A DNA stretch of 64,000 bases from positions 62,001 through 126,000 of the forward strand of contig NZ_AUED01000001.1 of the NCBI RefSeq assembly GCF_000425805.1, in the 5' to 3' direction. Shown here piece after piece: positions 1 to 11,504 of this stretch. Positions within the stretch are counted from its first letter, which is position 1. Each line of letters starts with the position of its first letter. This DNA comes from Pseudomonas vranovensis DSM 16006. GTDB taxonomy: Bacteria > Pseudomonadota > Gammaproteobacteria > Pseudomonadales > Pseudomonadaceae. The notes under the pieces are model-generated. The model was given only the letters and a program-made list of their open reading frames with translations, ran no database searches and was not told where the DNA came from. The translations under genes and the position numbers were made by a program.

Positions 1-2
1 CC

Positions 3-1193
3 AACACTCCGGAGCCTGCCGACGCCGCGCAGGACCTCAACACCTCGCGCAAGCGCAAGACCTGGCTGCTCGGCCTGTTACTGCTGATCGTCGTGGTCGG
101 TGGCGCCGTCTGGGCCTGGCATGAACTGTACGGGCGCTGGAACGAAGAAACCGACGATGCCTACGTCAATGGCAACGTGGTGGAAATCACTCCGCTGGTG
201 ACCGGCACCGTCGTCAGTATCGGCGCCGACGATGGCGACCTGGTGCATGAGGGCCAGGTGCTGATCGAATTCGACCCCAGCGATGCCGAAATCGGCCTGC
301 AGGCAGCCCAGGCCGAGCTGGCCCGCGCCGTGCGCCGGGTACGCGGGCTGTACAGCAACGTTGATGGCATGAAAGCCCAGGTCGCGGCGCGTCAGGCCGA
401 GCAGACCAAGGCCCAGGAAAACTACACCCGCCGCAAGACCCTGGCCGCTGGCGGGGCGATCTCGCTGGAAGAGTTGTCCCACGCCCGTGACGACCTGGCC
501 TCGGCCCAGAACGCGCTGATCAATGCCCGTCAGCAGCTCAACACCACCACCGCGCTGGTCGATGACACCGTGGTGTCCTCGCACCCTGAAGTGATGGCGG
601 CTGCCGCTCAACTGCGCCAGGCGTACCTGGCGGCTGCTCGCACCACCCTGGTGGCGCCGGTGACCGGTTATGTGGCCAAGCGTACCGTGCAGCTGGGCCA
701 GCGCCTGGAGCCGGGCACCGCGACCATGGCAGTGATCCCCCTGGACCAGCTGTGGATCGACGCCAACTTCAAAGAAACCCAGTTGCGCAACATGCGCATC
801 GGCCAGCCGGTCGATATCGTTGCCGACCTGTACGGCAGCGAGGTCAAGTACAGCGGCACCATCGACAGCCTGGGGGCCGGTACTGGCAGTGCCTTTGCCT
901 TGCTGCCGGCGCAGAACGCCACCGGTAACTGGATCAAGATCGTCCAGCGGGTACCGGTACGCATCCATATCAATGCCGAGCAATTGGCGGCGCATCCGCT
1001 ACGCATCGGTCTGTCGACCCAGGTCACGGTCGACATGCATGACCAGAGCGGCCCGGTGCTGGCCCAGTTGCCGCCGCAGAAGGCCTCGTTCACCACCAAG
1101 GTGTATGACCGCCAATTGGTCGAAGCCGACGCCATGATCACCCGCTTGATCCATGACAACAGTGCCGCGGCCAGCAAGACGGCCGCACGATGA
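3..1193 (+). CDS. emrA: HlyD/EmrA-family efflux periplasmic adaptor (5' end outside window)
   Basis: Membrane-fusion subunit of a tripartite drug pump, joining an inner-membrane MFS exporter to an outer-membrane channel. The frame is open to the left edge, so the first residues are missing; 396 residues are visible. A short charged N-terminus is followed by one membrane anchor (visible residues about 20-40), the HlyD motif TDDAYVNGNVVEITPLVTG, a long Ala/Gln-rich alpha-hairpin (about 95-200) and a beta-barrel region with TLVAPVTGYV. The stop overlaps the start of the next gene by ATGA, so the two are translationally coupled. EmrA-like by its partner; substrate unknown. Confidence 0.93.
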   Translation, partial: NTPEPADAAQDLNTSRKRKTWLLGLLLLIVVVGGAVWAWHELYGRWNEETDDAYVNGNVVEITPLVTGTVVSIGADDGDLVHEGQVLIEFDPSDAEIGLQAAQAELARAVRRVRGLYSNVDGMKAQVAARQAEQTKAQENYTRRKTLAAGGAISLEELSHARDDLASAQNALINARQQLNTTTALVDDTVVSSHPEVMAAAAQLRQAYLAAARTTLVAPVTGYVAKRTVQLGQRLEPGTATMAVIPLDQLWIDANFKETQLRNMRIGQPVDIVADLYGSEVKYSGTIDSLGAGTGSAFALLPAQNATGNWIKIVQRVPVRIHINAEQLAAHPLRIGLSTQVTVDMHDQSGPVLAQLPPQKASFTTKVYDRQLVEADAMITRLIHDNSAAASKTAAR

Positions 1194-2719
1194 GCAACAC
1201 CGCGTCATTCACGCCGCCGAGCCTGCTGCTGACCACCATCGGCCTGTCGCTGGCGACCTTCATGCAGGTGCTCGACACCACCATCGCCAATGTGGCGCTG
1301 CCGACCATTGCCGGTAACCTGGGCGTGAGTGTGGAGCAGGGCACCTGGGTGATTACCTCGTTTGCAGTCAGCAATGCCATCGCTTTGCCGCTGACCGGCT
1401 GGCTGAGCCGGCGCTTTGGTGAGGTGAAACTGTTCATCTGGGCCACCTTGCTGTTCGTGCTGGCGTCGTTCCTGTGCGGTATTGCCCGGTCGATGCCGGA
1501 GCTGGTCGGCTTTCGCGTGTTGCAAGGTATTGTTGCGGGCCCCCTGTACCCGATGACCCAGACCCTGCTGATTGCCGTTTACCCGCCGGCCAAGCGGGGC
1601 ATGGCGTTGGCCCTGTTGGCGATGGTCACGGTGGTGGCGCCGATTGCCGGCCCCATTCTGGGCGGCTGGATCACCGACAGCTACAGCTGGCCGTGGATCT
1701 TCTTCATCAACGTGCCCATCGGCCTGTTCGCCGCGGCGGTGGTGCGCCAGCAGATGCGCACGCGTCCCGTCAGCACTCGTCGCCAGCCCATGGACTACGT
1801 CGGCTTGCTGTGCTTGATCATCGGCGTTGGCGCCTTGCAGATCGTGCTGGACAAAGGCAATGACCTCGACTGGTTCGAGTCGAACTTCATCGTGATTGGC
1901 AGCCTGATTTCGGTGGTGTTCATCGCGGTATTCATCATATGGGAACTCACCGACAAGCACCCGGTGGTCAACCTGCGACTGTTCGTACACCGCAACTTTC
2001 GCATCGGCACCATTGTCCTGGTGTTCGGTTATGCAGGCTTTTTCGGCATCAACCTGATTTTGCCGCAGTGGTTGCAGACCCAGATGGGCTACACCGCCAC
2101 CTGGGCCGGCCTGGCCGTGGCGCCGATCGGTTTGCTACCCGTGCTGATGTCGCCCTTTGTCGGCAAGTACGCGCACAAGTTCGACCTGCGCCTGCTGGCG
2201 GGCCTGGCCTTCCTGGCCATCGGCACCAGTTGCTTCATGCGTGCAGGTTTCACCAACGAGGTGGACTTCCAGCACATCGCCCTGGTGCAGTTGTTCATGG
2301 GTATCGGCGTGGCGCTGTTCTTCATGCCGACCCTGAGCATCCTGCTCTCGGACCTGCCGCCGCACCAGATTGCCGATGGCTCGGGCCTGGCCACCTTTCT
2401 GCGAACCCTGGGCGGCAGCTTTGCCGCCTCGCTGACCACCTGGATATGGATCCGCCGGGCCGACCAGCACCATGCCTACCTGAGCGAGAGCATCAGCACC
2501 TACGAGCCGGCCACCCGCGAGGCGCTCAACCACCTGGGCGGGGCGAACGGGCAGTCGTATGCGCAGCTTGAGCGCATGCTCAGCAGCCAGGCATACATGA
2601 TGTCGACGGTGGATTACTTCACCCTGATGGGTTGGGTGTTCGCGGGGTTGATTCTGCTGGTGTGGCTGGCCAGGCCGCCGTTTGCGGCCAAGGCCGGGCC
2701 TGCTTCGGCGGGGCATTGA
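1190..2719 (+). CDS. emrB: DHA2-family MFS multidrug exporter, EmrB type
   Basis: Proton-driven inner-membrane exporter of the 14-helix DHA2 group, 509 residues, the usual EmrB length. Visible hallmarks are LDTTIANVALPTIAGNLG in helix 1, GWLSRRFG in the first cytoplasmic loop, and WPWIFFINVPIG at the end of the first half. The start overlaps the adaptor stop by four bases. Together they form a two-gene efflux cassette that needs a TolC/OprM-type channel. Any regulator lies left of the window. A strong palindrome follows the stop and may end transcription. Substrate cannot be read from the sequence. Confidence 0.95.
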   Translation: MSNTASFTPPSLLLTTIGLSLATFMQVLDTTIANVALPTIAGNLGVSVEQGTWVITSFAVSNAIALPLTGWLSRRFGEVKLFIWATLLFVLASFLCGIARSMPELVGFRVLQGIVAGPLYPMTQTLLIAVYPPAKRGMALALLAMVTVVAPIAGPILGGWITDSYSWPWIFFINVPIGLFAAAVVRQQMRTRPVSTRRQPMDYVGLLCLIIGVGALQIVLDKGNDLDWFESNFIVIGSLISVVFIAVFIIWELTDKHPVVNLRLFVHRNFRIGTIVLVFGYAGFFGINLILPQWLQTQMGYTATWAGLAVAPIGLLPVLMSPFVGKYAHKFDLRLLAGLAFLAIGTSCFMRAGFTNEVDFQHIALVQLFMGIGVALFFMPTLSILLSDLPPHQIADGSGLATFLRTLGGSFAASLTTWIWIRRADQHHAYLSESISTYEPATREALNHLGGANGQSYAQLERMLSSQAYMMSTVDYFTLMGWVFAGLILLVWLARPPFAAKAGPASAGH

Positions 2720-2722
2720 GAC

Positions 2723-2797
2723 ATCGCGGGGCAAGTCGCACCGCCGCTCCCACAACCTGTAGGAGCGGCGGTGCGACGTCTCGACTTGCCCCGCGAT
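2723..2797. repeat. Paired REP palindrome between convergent genes
   Basis: Two nested inverted arms: ATCGCGGGGCAAGTCG pairs with CGACTTGCCCCGCGAT, and CACCGCCGCTCC pairs with GGAGCGGCGGTG, around an 11-base loop. It sits between the convergent emrB and lpxH and could end transcription from both sides. The same core recurs at several intergenic sites in this window, so it is a REP/BIME-type element and not a gene-specific site. Confidence 0.85.
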
Positions 2798-2803
2798 CAG
2801 CGA

Positions 2804-3526
2804 TCAGGGAAAAGCAAACGGCTGCAACTGAAACCCTTGCTCATCCACCTCCAGCGCCCAGCCCTGGCGATCCCAGTCGCCCAGCACGATACGCCGCGCC
2901 GGTTGGCCGTCGACCACCAGTTTGTGAATCGCCGGACGATGGGTGTGCCCATGCACCAGGGTGCGCACGCCATACTGGGCCATGATCCGCGGCACTTCCT
3001 CCGGGGTCACGTCGACGATGTCGGTGGCCTTCATCCGCGTTTGCGCCCGGCTTTCGCTGCGCAGCTTGCGCGCCAGTTTTTGCCGGGTGCCCAGCGGCAG
3101 GTGCCGCAGGATCCACAGGCTGACCGGGTTGCGCAAATAGCGGCGCATCTTCATGTACGCAAGGTCCAGGGTGCAAAGGCTGTCGCCATGCATCAGCAGC
3201 ACCGGCTCACCTCCCATCTCCACCACACAGGGGTCGGCCAGCAAGGTGCAGCCTGCGGCCTTGCAGAAGGGCTCGCCAATCAGGAAATCGCGGTTGCCGT
3301 GCATCAGGAACACCTGTGTGCCGCTGTCGCTCAGGGCGCGCAGGGCAGTGCAGATGCTGGTCTGGAAGGGCGTCATGGCGTCGTCGCCGATCCAGGCCTC
3401 GAAGAAATCACCGAGGATGTACAGCGCCCGGGCGTGGCGGGCACGTCCGTCAAGCAGATCAAGAAACGCCCGGGTAATGTCCGGGCGTTCTTCTTGCAGG
3501 TGCAGATCAGAGATCAGCAGTATCAC
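2804..3526 (-). CDS. lpxH: UDP-2,3-diacylglucosamine diphosphatase
   Basis: Cleaves UDP-2,3-diacylglucosamine to lipid X and UMP in lipid A synthesis, peripheral at the inner membrane. The 240 residues carry the calcineurin-like metallophosphoesterase metal ligands in order: ISDLHL (about residue 5), [11 protein letters not shown] (about 40), HGNRD (about 81), MHGD (about 113) and HGHTHRP (about 195). Length matches LpxH. The start overlaps the ppiB stop by four bases, so ppiB-lpxH is one operon, a common pseudomonad arrangement. Confidence 0.96.
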   Translation of the reverse strand: MILLISDLHLQEERPDITRAFLDLLDGRARHARALYILGDFFEAWIGDDAMTPFQTSICTALRALSDSGTQVFLMHGNRDFLIGEPFCKAAGCTLLADPCVVEMGGEPVLLMHGDSLCTLDLAYMKMRRYLRNPVSLWILRHLPLGTRQKLARKLRSESRAQTRMKATDIVDVTPEEVPRIMAQYGVRTLVHGHTHRPAIHKLVVDGQPARRIVLGDWDRQGWALEVDEQGFQLQPFAFP

Positions 3527-4023
3527 TCAATGATCTCGGCTTTCTCGATGATCACGTCGTCTTTCGGCACGTCCTGGTGGCCGGCCTTGGAACCGGTGGC
3601 AACGCCTTCGATCTTGTCGACGATGTCCTGGCCTTCGGTCACTTCACCGAATACCGCGTAGCCCCAGCCCTGCACGTTCTTGCCGCTGTGGTTGAGGAAG
3701 TCGTTGTTGGAGGCGTTGATGAAGAACTGCGCCGAGGCCGAATGTGGCTCCATGGTGCGGGCCATGGCGATGCTGTACTTGGTGTTCTTCAGGCCGTTGT
3801 CCGCTTCGTTCTGGATGCTGGCACGGGTTTTCTTCTGGCTCATGCTTGGCTCGAAGCCGCCGCCCTGGATCATGAAGCCCTTGATCACACGGTGGAACAC
3901 GGTGTTGTCGTAGTGGCCTTCTTTAACGTACTGAACGAAGTTCTCGACGGTTTTAGGGGCCTTTTCGGCGTCCAGTTTCAGGATGATGTCGCCGTGGTTG
4001 GTGCTCAGTTTGACTTTGGACAT
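3523..4023 (-). CDS. ppiB: Cytoplasmic peptidyl-prolyl cis-trans isomerase B (cyclophilin)
   Basis: Catalyses proline isomerisation in folding proteins. The 166 residues show the cyclophilin core: [15 protein letters not shown] (about 44-58) with the catalytic Arg, [17 protein letters not shown] (about 87-103) and [10 protein letters not shown] (about 121-130). There is no signal peptide, so this is the cytoplasmic PpiB form and not PpiA. First gene of the ppiB-lpxH operon, divergent from glnS across about 236 bases that must hold both promoters. Confidence 0.96.
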   Translation of the reverse strand: MSKVKLSTNHGDIILKLDAEKAPKTVENFVQYVKEGHYDNTVFHRVIKGFMIQGGGFEPSMSQKKTRASIQNEADNGLKNTKYSIAMARTMEPHSASAQFFINASNNDFLNHSGKNVQGWGYAVFGEVTEGQDIVDKIEGVATGSKAGHQDVPKDDVIIEKAEIIE

Positions 4024-4259
4024 GCTGGGATTCGCTCTTTCAAGGCATTTGAAATAGGGTCGCGCCGCAACGCGATGTAAACCTGACGCACAGTCTACAA
4101 CCCGAGATACGTGGCTCGCGGCAGTTTTTTTGCATTGCCGGTCGAATATCCCGCCAGTTTGTCGGCAGGGCGCTGTCGGCAGCTCGACCGCTTCGGCTAT
4201 GATAAGCGCTTTGATTCAGTCGGCCTACCCAGGCCGTGTACCCGTATTTCAAGGATCCT

Positions 4260-5963
<1,704 letters not shown>

Positions 5964-5972
5964 GGAACGCTC

Positions 5973-7355
5973 GTGCTTACCATCTACAACACGCTTAGCA
6001 AAACCAAGGAAGTCTTCAAGCCGCTCGAAGGCAACAAGGTGCGCATGTACGTCTGCGGCATGACCGTGTACGACTACTGCCACCTGGGTCACGGCCGCAG
6101 CATGGTCGCCTTCGACCTGGTCACCCGCTGGCTGCGTTACAGCGGCTACGACCTGACTTACGTGCGCAACATCACCGACATCGATGACAAGATCATCAAC
6201 CGGGCCAACGAGAACGGCGAGTCGTTCGACGCGCTGACCGCCCGCATGATCGACGCGATGCACGAAGACGAGCGCCGCCTGAACATTCTGCCGCCGGACC
6301 AGGAGCCGCGTGCCACCGACCATATCGCCGGCATGCACGCGATGATCCAGACCCTGATCGACAAGGGCTACGCCTATGCACCCGGCAATGGCGACGTGTA
6401 CTACCGCGTCGGCAAGTTCGTCGGCTACGGCAAGCTGTCGCGCAAGAAGATCGAAGACCTGCGCATCGGTGCGCGGATCGAGGTCGACGAAGCCAAGCAG
6501 GATCCGCTCGATTTCGTCCTGTGGAAGGGCGTAAAACCGGGCGAGCCGAGCTGGGAATCGCCATGGGGCCCGGGCCGTCCGGGCTGGCACATCGAGTGCT
6601 CGGTGATGTCCACCTGCTGCCTGGGCGAGAGCTTCGACATCCACGGCGGAGGCAACGACCTGGAGTTCCCGCACCACGAAAACGAAATCGCCCAGAGCGA
6701 GGCCGCCACCGGCAAGCAGTACGCCAATTCGTGGATGCACTGCGGCATGATCCGCATCAATGGCGAGAAGATGTCCAAGTCCTTGAACAACTTCTTCACC
6801 ATTCGCGACGTGCTCGACAAGTATCACCCGGAGGTGGTCCGCTACCTGTTGGTGTCGAGCCACTACCGCAGCTCGATCAACTACTCCGAAGACAGCCTGC
6901 GCGAGTCCAAGGGCGCGCTGGAGCGTTTCTACCATGCCCTGCGCGGCTTGCCGCGAGTCGAGGCCAAGGGTGGCGAGACCTATGTCGACCGCTTCACCCT
7001 GGCGATGAACGACGACTTCGGCACCCCCGAGGCCTGCGCCGTGCTGTTTGACCTGGTGCGCGAGATCAACCGCCTGCGCGACAGCGAGCCCGAGGTCGCG
7101 GCTGGCCTTGCCGGTCGCCTGCGTGAGATGGGTGACTTGCTCGGTGTGCTGCAACTGGATGCCGACGACTTCCTGCGTGCCGGTGCCGAAGGCAAGGTCG
7201 ATGCGGCTGAAGTCGAAGCCCTGATCCAGGCGCGCCTGCAGGCACGTGCCGACAAGAACTGGGCAGAGTCCGACCGCATTCGTGACCAGATCACCGCCAT
7301 GGGCGTGGTGCTGGAAGACGGCAAGGGCGGGACTACCTGGCGCCTGGCCGACTGA
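5973..7355 (+). CDS. cysS: Cysteinyl-tRNA synthetase
   Basis: Charges tRNA-Cys. The 460 residues begin at GTG with AGGA seven bases upstream. The zinc-binding Cys and class I signature are in [18 protein letters not shown] (about 26-43), other zinc ligands in the HIECSVM and HHENE motifs, and the second ATP motif is [14 protein letters not shown] (about 266). The C-terminal DALR-like region is present. It directly follows glnS, and its stop lies four bases before a REP palindrome that separates it from the convergent sensor kinase gene. Confidence 0.97.
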   Translation: MLTIYNTLSKTKEVFKPLEGNKVRMYVCGMTVYDYCHLGHGRSMVAFDLVTRWLRYSGYDLTYVRNITDIDDKIINRANENGESFDALTARMIDAMHEDERRLNILPPDQEPRATDHIAGMHAMIQTLIDKGYAYAPGNGDVYYRVGKFVGYGKLSRKKIEDLRIGARIEVDEAKQDPLDFVLWKGVKPGEPSWESPWGPGRPGWHIECSVMSTCCLGESFDIHGGGNDLEFPHHENEIAQSEAATGKQYANSWMHCGMIRINGEKMSKSLNNFFTIRDVLDKYHPEVVRYLLVSSHYRSSINYSEDSLRESKGALERFYHALRGLPRVEAKGGETYVDRFTLAMNDDFGTPEACAVLFDLVREINRLRDSEPEVAAGLAGRLREMGDLLGVLQLDADDFLRAGAEGKVDAAEVEALIQARLQARADKNWAESDRIRDQITAMGVVLEDGKGGTTWRLAD

Positions 7356-7358
7356 TCA

Positions 7359-7407
7359 ATCGCGGGACAACCCGCTCCTACACTTTAGGAGCGGGTTGTC
7401 CCGCGAT
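7359..7407. repeat. REP palindrome, also coding for a kinase C-terminus
   Basis: Near-perfect inverted repeat: ATCGCGGGACAACCCGCTCCTA and its complement around a short loop. It separates the convergent cysS and sensor kinase genes and probably acts as a two-way terminator. Unusually, the stop codon of the kinase gene (7378-7380) lies inside it, so the kinase's last residues are encoded by the REP arm. Confidence 0.85.
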
Positions 7408-8784
7408 CAGGGCCCGACAAATCACCACCAACCTCGCCCCACCCAACTCACTCGTCCCGACCTCCAAGTCAAAGCCATGCAAATCGACAATCGCCGCAAC
7501 GATTGACAACCCCAGCCCGAACCCCGGGTGCCGATGGCCTTCCTCGCTGCGATAGAAGCGCTTCAACACCGCCCCGCGTTCGTCCTCGGGAATCCCCGGT
7601 CCGCTGTCCTCAATCTCAATCTGCACAGCACCGGCATCACTGCTGGCGCGCATTCGCACCTGGCCGCCTGCGGGGGTGAACTTGATGGCGTTGCCGAGCA
7701 GGTTGGCCAGCGCCTCGAACAGTAGCTCGCGATCGCCATGCAGCGGTGGTAGCTGGGCAGGTACCTCCAGGCTCAGGCGAATTTCGCCATCCTCGGCCAG
7801 CGGCAAGTAGAAGTCGTGCATCTCCAGCAGCAGGGCTCGCGGGTCGAGTTCGACAAAGCCGGCACGGCGCTGGCGGTCTTCCAGTTCGCTGATACGGAGC
7901 AAGCCGCGAAATCGCGCCATCAGCGTGTCGGTCTCGCCAATGGCCTGCTCCAGCGCTTCGGCCTGGGGCGAGTCGTCGCCGGCCTGCTGGCGGATGCGGT
8001 AGAGCTGGGCGCGCAGCCGGGTCAGTGGGGTGCGCAGGTCGTGGGCAATGTTGTCGCACACACCCTTGACCTCATGCATCAGCCGCTCGATGCGGTCGAG
8101 CATGGCGTTGACGATAGCCGCCAGCATGTCCAGCTCGTCACGCCGCTGCGACAGCGGCAGGCGTCGGGTCAGGTCGCCAGCGACGATCTGCTCGGCAGTC
8201 GCCTGGATCGCGCGGATACGCTTGAGCGGTCGGCGGCGCAGCAGGTACCAGCCGGCGATGCCGGGAATGATGGTCAGCGACAGGCCCCAGAGCAGGGCAT
8301 GGAGGATGATGCGAGTAACCACGAACAGCGAGCCGTTGTCGCGCACCAGGATCAGCCAGCGGCCATCGCGCACTTTGATCGCCACCGCGTCACAGCTGTC
8401 GCGGGGCAGGTGTGGGTCGTCGGCGTCCAGGCAGCGGTTCAACTCATGGATCTTGCCGTCCAGTCCCAGGTCTGCCGGTACCTGGCGGACCTGTCCGCCG
8501 AGGGGATTGAACTGTGCATCGAACAGGCCGTAGGCATCGAAGCTGCGTTCCTCGAAGGCCTGGCTTGCGATCAGGGCGTCGTCGAGCTGCTTGCCGCTCA
8601 TGTGCGCGAACAGGTGCTGGCGCTGCAGCAACGAGTGACGGGTGAGTTTGTTCAGGTAGCCAGAAACCTCGAAGTACAGCACTCCCATGAGGATGCTGCT
8701 CCAGGCTACGAACAGAAAGCTGTAGAGCGCAAGCAGACGGCTGGTGGACGAGCTCCAGCCCTTAGACGGGTTCGGCAATGGCAT
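7378..8784 (-). CDS. Two-component sensor histidine kinase
   Basis: Inner-membrane sensor that phosphorylates the regulator encoded just upstream. The 468 residues hold membrane helices at about 15-38 and 160-182 around a periplasmic sensor of about 120 residues. A HAMP linker (about 184-235), the HisKA box NIAHDLRTPLTRLR with the phospho-accepting His, the N box LGNAIKFTP, DSGPGIP and GFGLGLSIV follow. The start overlaps the end of the regulator gene, so they are coupled. The last ten or so residues come from a REP element. The signal sensed cannot be read from the sequence. Confidence 0.93.
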   Translation of the reverse strand: MPLPNPSKGWSSSTSRLLALYSFLFVAWSSILMGVLYFEVSGYLNKLTRHSLLQRQHLFAHMSGKQLDDALIASQAFEERSFDAYGLFDAQFNPLGGQVRQVPADLGLDGKIHELNRCLDADDPHLPRDSCDAVAIKVRDGRWLILVRDNGSLFVVTRIILHALLWGLSLTIIPGIAGWYLLRRRPLKRIRAIQATAEQIVAGDLTRRLPLSQRRDELDMLAAIVNAMLDRIERLMHEVKGVCDNIAHDLRTPLTRLRAQLYRIRQQAGDDSPQAEALEQAIGETDTLMARFRGLLRISELEDRQRRAGFVELDPRALLLEMHDFYLPLAEDGEIRLSLEVPAQLPPLHGDRELLFEALANLLGNAIKFTPAGGQVRMRASSDAGAVQIEIEDSGPGIPEDERGAVLKRFYRSEEGHRHPGFGLGLSIVAAIVDLHGFDLEVGTSELGGARLVVICRALIAGQPAPKV

Positions 8785-9442
8785 AGCCCGAGCCCCGCAC
8801 GGTCCGAATCAGCGGGGCCTGGCCGGCGGCGTCGATCTTCTTGCGCAAGCGGCCGATATGCACGTCGATCAGGTTGGTGCCGGGGTCGAAGTGATAACCC
8901 CAGACTTCCTCGAAGATCATCATCCGGGTAATCACCTGGCCGGCGTGGCGCATGAGAAACTCCAGCAACTTGTACTCGGTGGGCAACAGGTTGAGGGTGT
9001 GCTCGCCGCGCCGTGCCTCATGGCTGATCAAGTCCAGCTCCAGGTCGCCGACCTGCAGGCGGGTCTGCGCCAGTGGCACGCTGTTGCGTCGCAGCAGCAC
9101 TTCTACGCGGGCGGCCATTTCGTCGGAGGCAAAGGGTTTGGTCAGGTAGTCGTCGCCACCGGCACGCAGGCCGCGCACCCGTTCGTCGACATCCGACAGG
9201 GCGCTGATCATCAGGATCGGCGTGACGATCTTGAGGTTGCGCAGGGTGGTGACGATGGTCAGGCCGTCGAGCTCGGGGAGCATGCGGTCCAGGGTGATCA
9301 GGTCGTAGCCGCCGGCAATGGCCTTGGCCAGGCCCTCGCGGCCGTTGTCGGCCCAATCCACTTCCAGGCCATGGCTGGAAAGTTCGGCGACGATCTCTTG
9401 TGCGGTGACCGCATCGTCTTCGATAGTCAGTACGCGGGGCAT
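8762..9442 (-). CDS. OmpR/PhoB-family response regulator
   Basis: DNA-binding partner of the downstream sensor kinase. Starting at MPRVLTIEDD gives 226 residues; a longer in-frame extension upstream has no receiver-domain sequence and is rejected. The acidic pocket is in TIEDDAV, the phospho-accepting Asp in ITLDRMLPELDG (about 51), and the conserved Lys in LTKPF (about 101). A winged helix ends with VWGYHFDPGTNLIDVHIGRL. The gene overlaps the kinase start by 23 bases. Genes under its control are unknown. Confidence 0.94.
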   Translation of the reverse strand: MPRVLTIEDDAVTAQEIVAELSSHGLEVDWADNGREGLAKAIAGGYDLITLDRMLPELDGLTIVTTLRNLKIVTPILMISALSDVDERVRGLRAGGDDYLTKPFASDEMAARVEVLLRRNSVPLAQTRLQVGDLELDLISHEARRGEHTLNLLPTEYKLLEFLMRHAGQVITRMMIFEEVWGYHFDPGTNLIDVHIGRLRKKIDAAGQAPLIRTVRGSGYAIAEPV

Positions 9443-9575
9443 GCTATTACCTGGGCGGCGAGTAGAGACTTGATTGTGCCAAAGAATAGGCGGTGCCCGG
9501 GTTAAAGAAAAATTCATGATCGCCAGGCAGCCCGCCCCATGCCGGAGCGGGCTTGCCCGCGATGCTGTCAGGTCA

Positions 9576-10592
9576 TCAAACCTTAACGATCCAGCCCGCC
9601 GGCGCTTCAATGTCGCCACTCTGGATACCGGTCAGCTCCTGGTAGAGCTTCTGGGTAACTGGGCCCACTTCGGTCTCGCTGTAGAACACGTGCAGGTTGC
9701 CGTTGTACTGGATGCCGCCGATCGGGGTGATCACCGCGGCGGTACCGCAGGCACCGGCTTCCTTGAACAGGCCAAGGTTGTTGATCAGTACGTCGCCCTC
9801 GATCACTTTCAGGCCCAGGCGCGATTGCGCCAGTTCCATCAGCGACAGGCGGGTGATGCCCGGCAGCACCGAGGCCGACTTCGGCGTGATGAACTCGTTG
9901 TTGGCGGTGATACCAAAGAAGTTGGCCGAGCCGACTTCCTCGATCTTGGTGTGGGTCAACGGGTCAAGGTAGATGCAGTCGGCGAAACCGGCCTGCTTGG
10001 CCTTGTAGCCTGGCTGCAGGCTGGCTGCGTAGTTGCCGCCGACCTTGGCGGCACCGGTGCCTTGTGGTGCGGCGCGGTCGTAGTCGGAAATCAGGAACTT
10101 GTGCGGGGTCATGCCGCCCTTGAAGTACGAGCCGACCGGAATGGCGAAGATCGAGAAGATGAACTCCGGGGCGGTACGCACGCCGATGTTGTCGCCTACG
10201 CCGATCACGAACGGACGCAGGTACAGGGCACCCTTGCCATACGGCGGCACGAAGCGTTCGTTGGCCTTGACCACTTGTTTGCAGGCCTCGATGAACACAT
10301 CGGTAGGCACTTGTGGCATCAGCAGGCGGTCGCAGCTGCGCTGCATGCGCAGGGCGTTCTGGTCAGGACGGAACAGGTTGATCGAACCATCCTTGCAGCG
10401 GTACGCCTTCATGCCTTCGAAGCATTGCTGGCCATAATGCAGCGCGGTCGAGCCTTCGCTGATGTGCAACTGGTTGTCTTCGGTCAGGGTGCCCGCGTCC
10501 CACTCGCCGTTACGGAAGTAGGACAGGTAGCGCTTGTCGGTCTTGATGTAGTCGAAGCCCAGCTTGTCCCAGTTAATGCTTTCGTTACTCAT
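9576..10592 (-). CDS. ilvE: Branched-chain amino acid aminotransferase
   Basis: PLP enzyme (fold type IV) for the last step of Leu, Ile and Val synthesis and the first of their breakdown. The start MSNESINWDKLGFDYI is preferred because the upstream extension does not resemble the family; this gives 338 residues, the long IlvE type. Visible motifs are HYGQQCFEGMKAYR (about 66-79), AAKVGGNYAAS with the PLP-binding Lys, and EAGACGTAAVITP near the end. Single gene with its own upstream region. Confidence 0.96.
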   Translation of the reverse strand: MSNESINWDKLGFDYIKTDKRYLSYFRNGEWDAGTLTEDNQLHISEGSTALHYGQQCFEGMKAYRCKDGSINLFRPDQNALRMQRSCDRLLMPQVPTDVFIEACKQVVKANERFVPPYGKGALYLRPFVIGVGDNIGVRTAPEFIFSIFAIPVGSYFKGGMTPHKFLISDYDRAAPQGTGAAKVGGNYAASLQPGYKAKQAGFADCIYLDPLTHTKIEEVGSANFFGITANNEFITPKSASVLPGITRLSLMELAQSRLGLKVIEGDVLINNLGLFKEAGACGTAAVITPIGGIQYNGNLHVFYSETEVGPVTQKLYQELTGIQSGDIEAPAGWIVKV

Positions 10593-10733
10593 GGCACCCT
10601 CGAATGGTTGGCATATGCCTGATGGCTCAGGCGGCTGAAATAGCGCACGCAGCCACGATAATACATCCCGTGCAGATCGGAAACGCCCAGTCATAGATTG
10701 GACCATGGTCGCAGTGAAAATCAGCGTAAATCG

Positions 10734-11369
10734 TCACCCGCCCAGCTCGCGCAGCAGCACCAGGCGCGCACCGAAGCCGATCAGCAGGGTGCCGAACAGG
10801 CGGTTCTGCAGCTTTTGTTTCCAGGGACTGGCGGCCACCCAGCGGCCCAGGCGATCACCGCTCAGGGCATAGAAGCTGTCGAATCCCAGCCCGACCACCA
10901 CCAGCACCGCGCCGAGAATGGCAAATTGCTGGCCGATCGGTCCGCCCGTCTGGCTGATGAACTGTGGCAGCAACACCGAACAGAACAACAGGGCCTTGGG
11001 GTTGAGCAGGTTGGTCAGCAGTCCTTTTTTCAAGGCGGCCGACCAATGGCCAGGGTTGCGGGCCGTGGTTGTGCTGCTGGGCAAGGCCGAGACCGGAGCG
11101 CACAGCAACTGCCAGCCCAACCAGGCGAGGTACAACCCCCCGGCAATACTGAGCAGGTCGAAGGCCCAGGGGTGGGTTCGCAGCAGCGCCGCCAGCCCCA
11201 GGGCAGCCAGGGTGACATGAGCGGCTCGCGCCAGGGCCAGGCCCAGTGCGGTCATCAGGGCCTGGCGGCGGCCTTCGCTGGCGCCGGTATTGAGCAGCAG
11301 GAACATGTCCGGTCCGGGCACCAGGTACACCACCAGCAGTGCGGCGCAAAACATGCTGTATTGAGTCAT
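10734..11369 (-). CDS. LysE/RhtB-family amino acid exporter
   Basis: Inner-membrane exporter with about six helices. MTQYSMFCAALLVVYLVPGPDM is the typical N-terminus, so the ATG at 11369 is preferred over the TTG 18 bases upstream; GGGAG lies about 11 bases before it. The PGPD motif at about residue 21 and the Asn-Pro-Lys segment near residue 125 mark the family. It is divergent from an Lrp-type regulator 135 bases away, a usual arrangement in which the regulator controls the exporter in response to an amino acid. Substrate unknown. Confidence 0.9.
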   Translation of the reverse strand: MTQYSMFCAALLVVYLVPGPDMFLLLNTGASEGRRQALMTALGLALARAAHVTLAALGLAALLRTHPWAFDLLSIAGGLYLAWLGWQLLCAPVSALPSSTTTARNPGHWSAALKKGLLTNLLNPKALLFCSVLLPQFISQTGGPIGQQFAILGAVLVVVGLGFDSFYALSGDRLGRWVAASPWKQKLQNRLFGTLLIGFGARLVLLRELGG

Positions 11370-11504
11370 TTCACCCACTCCCGGCAATCAATGGTCAGGC
11401 GAAAATTCTATGCCGGGAGGGGCTGGCAGGTGCTTGCGAAAGTTGCGTGGAATACAGGGTGTATTGATATAAACTGCCACGGTCAGTAAAGGAATATACC
11501 GATC

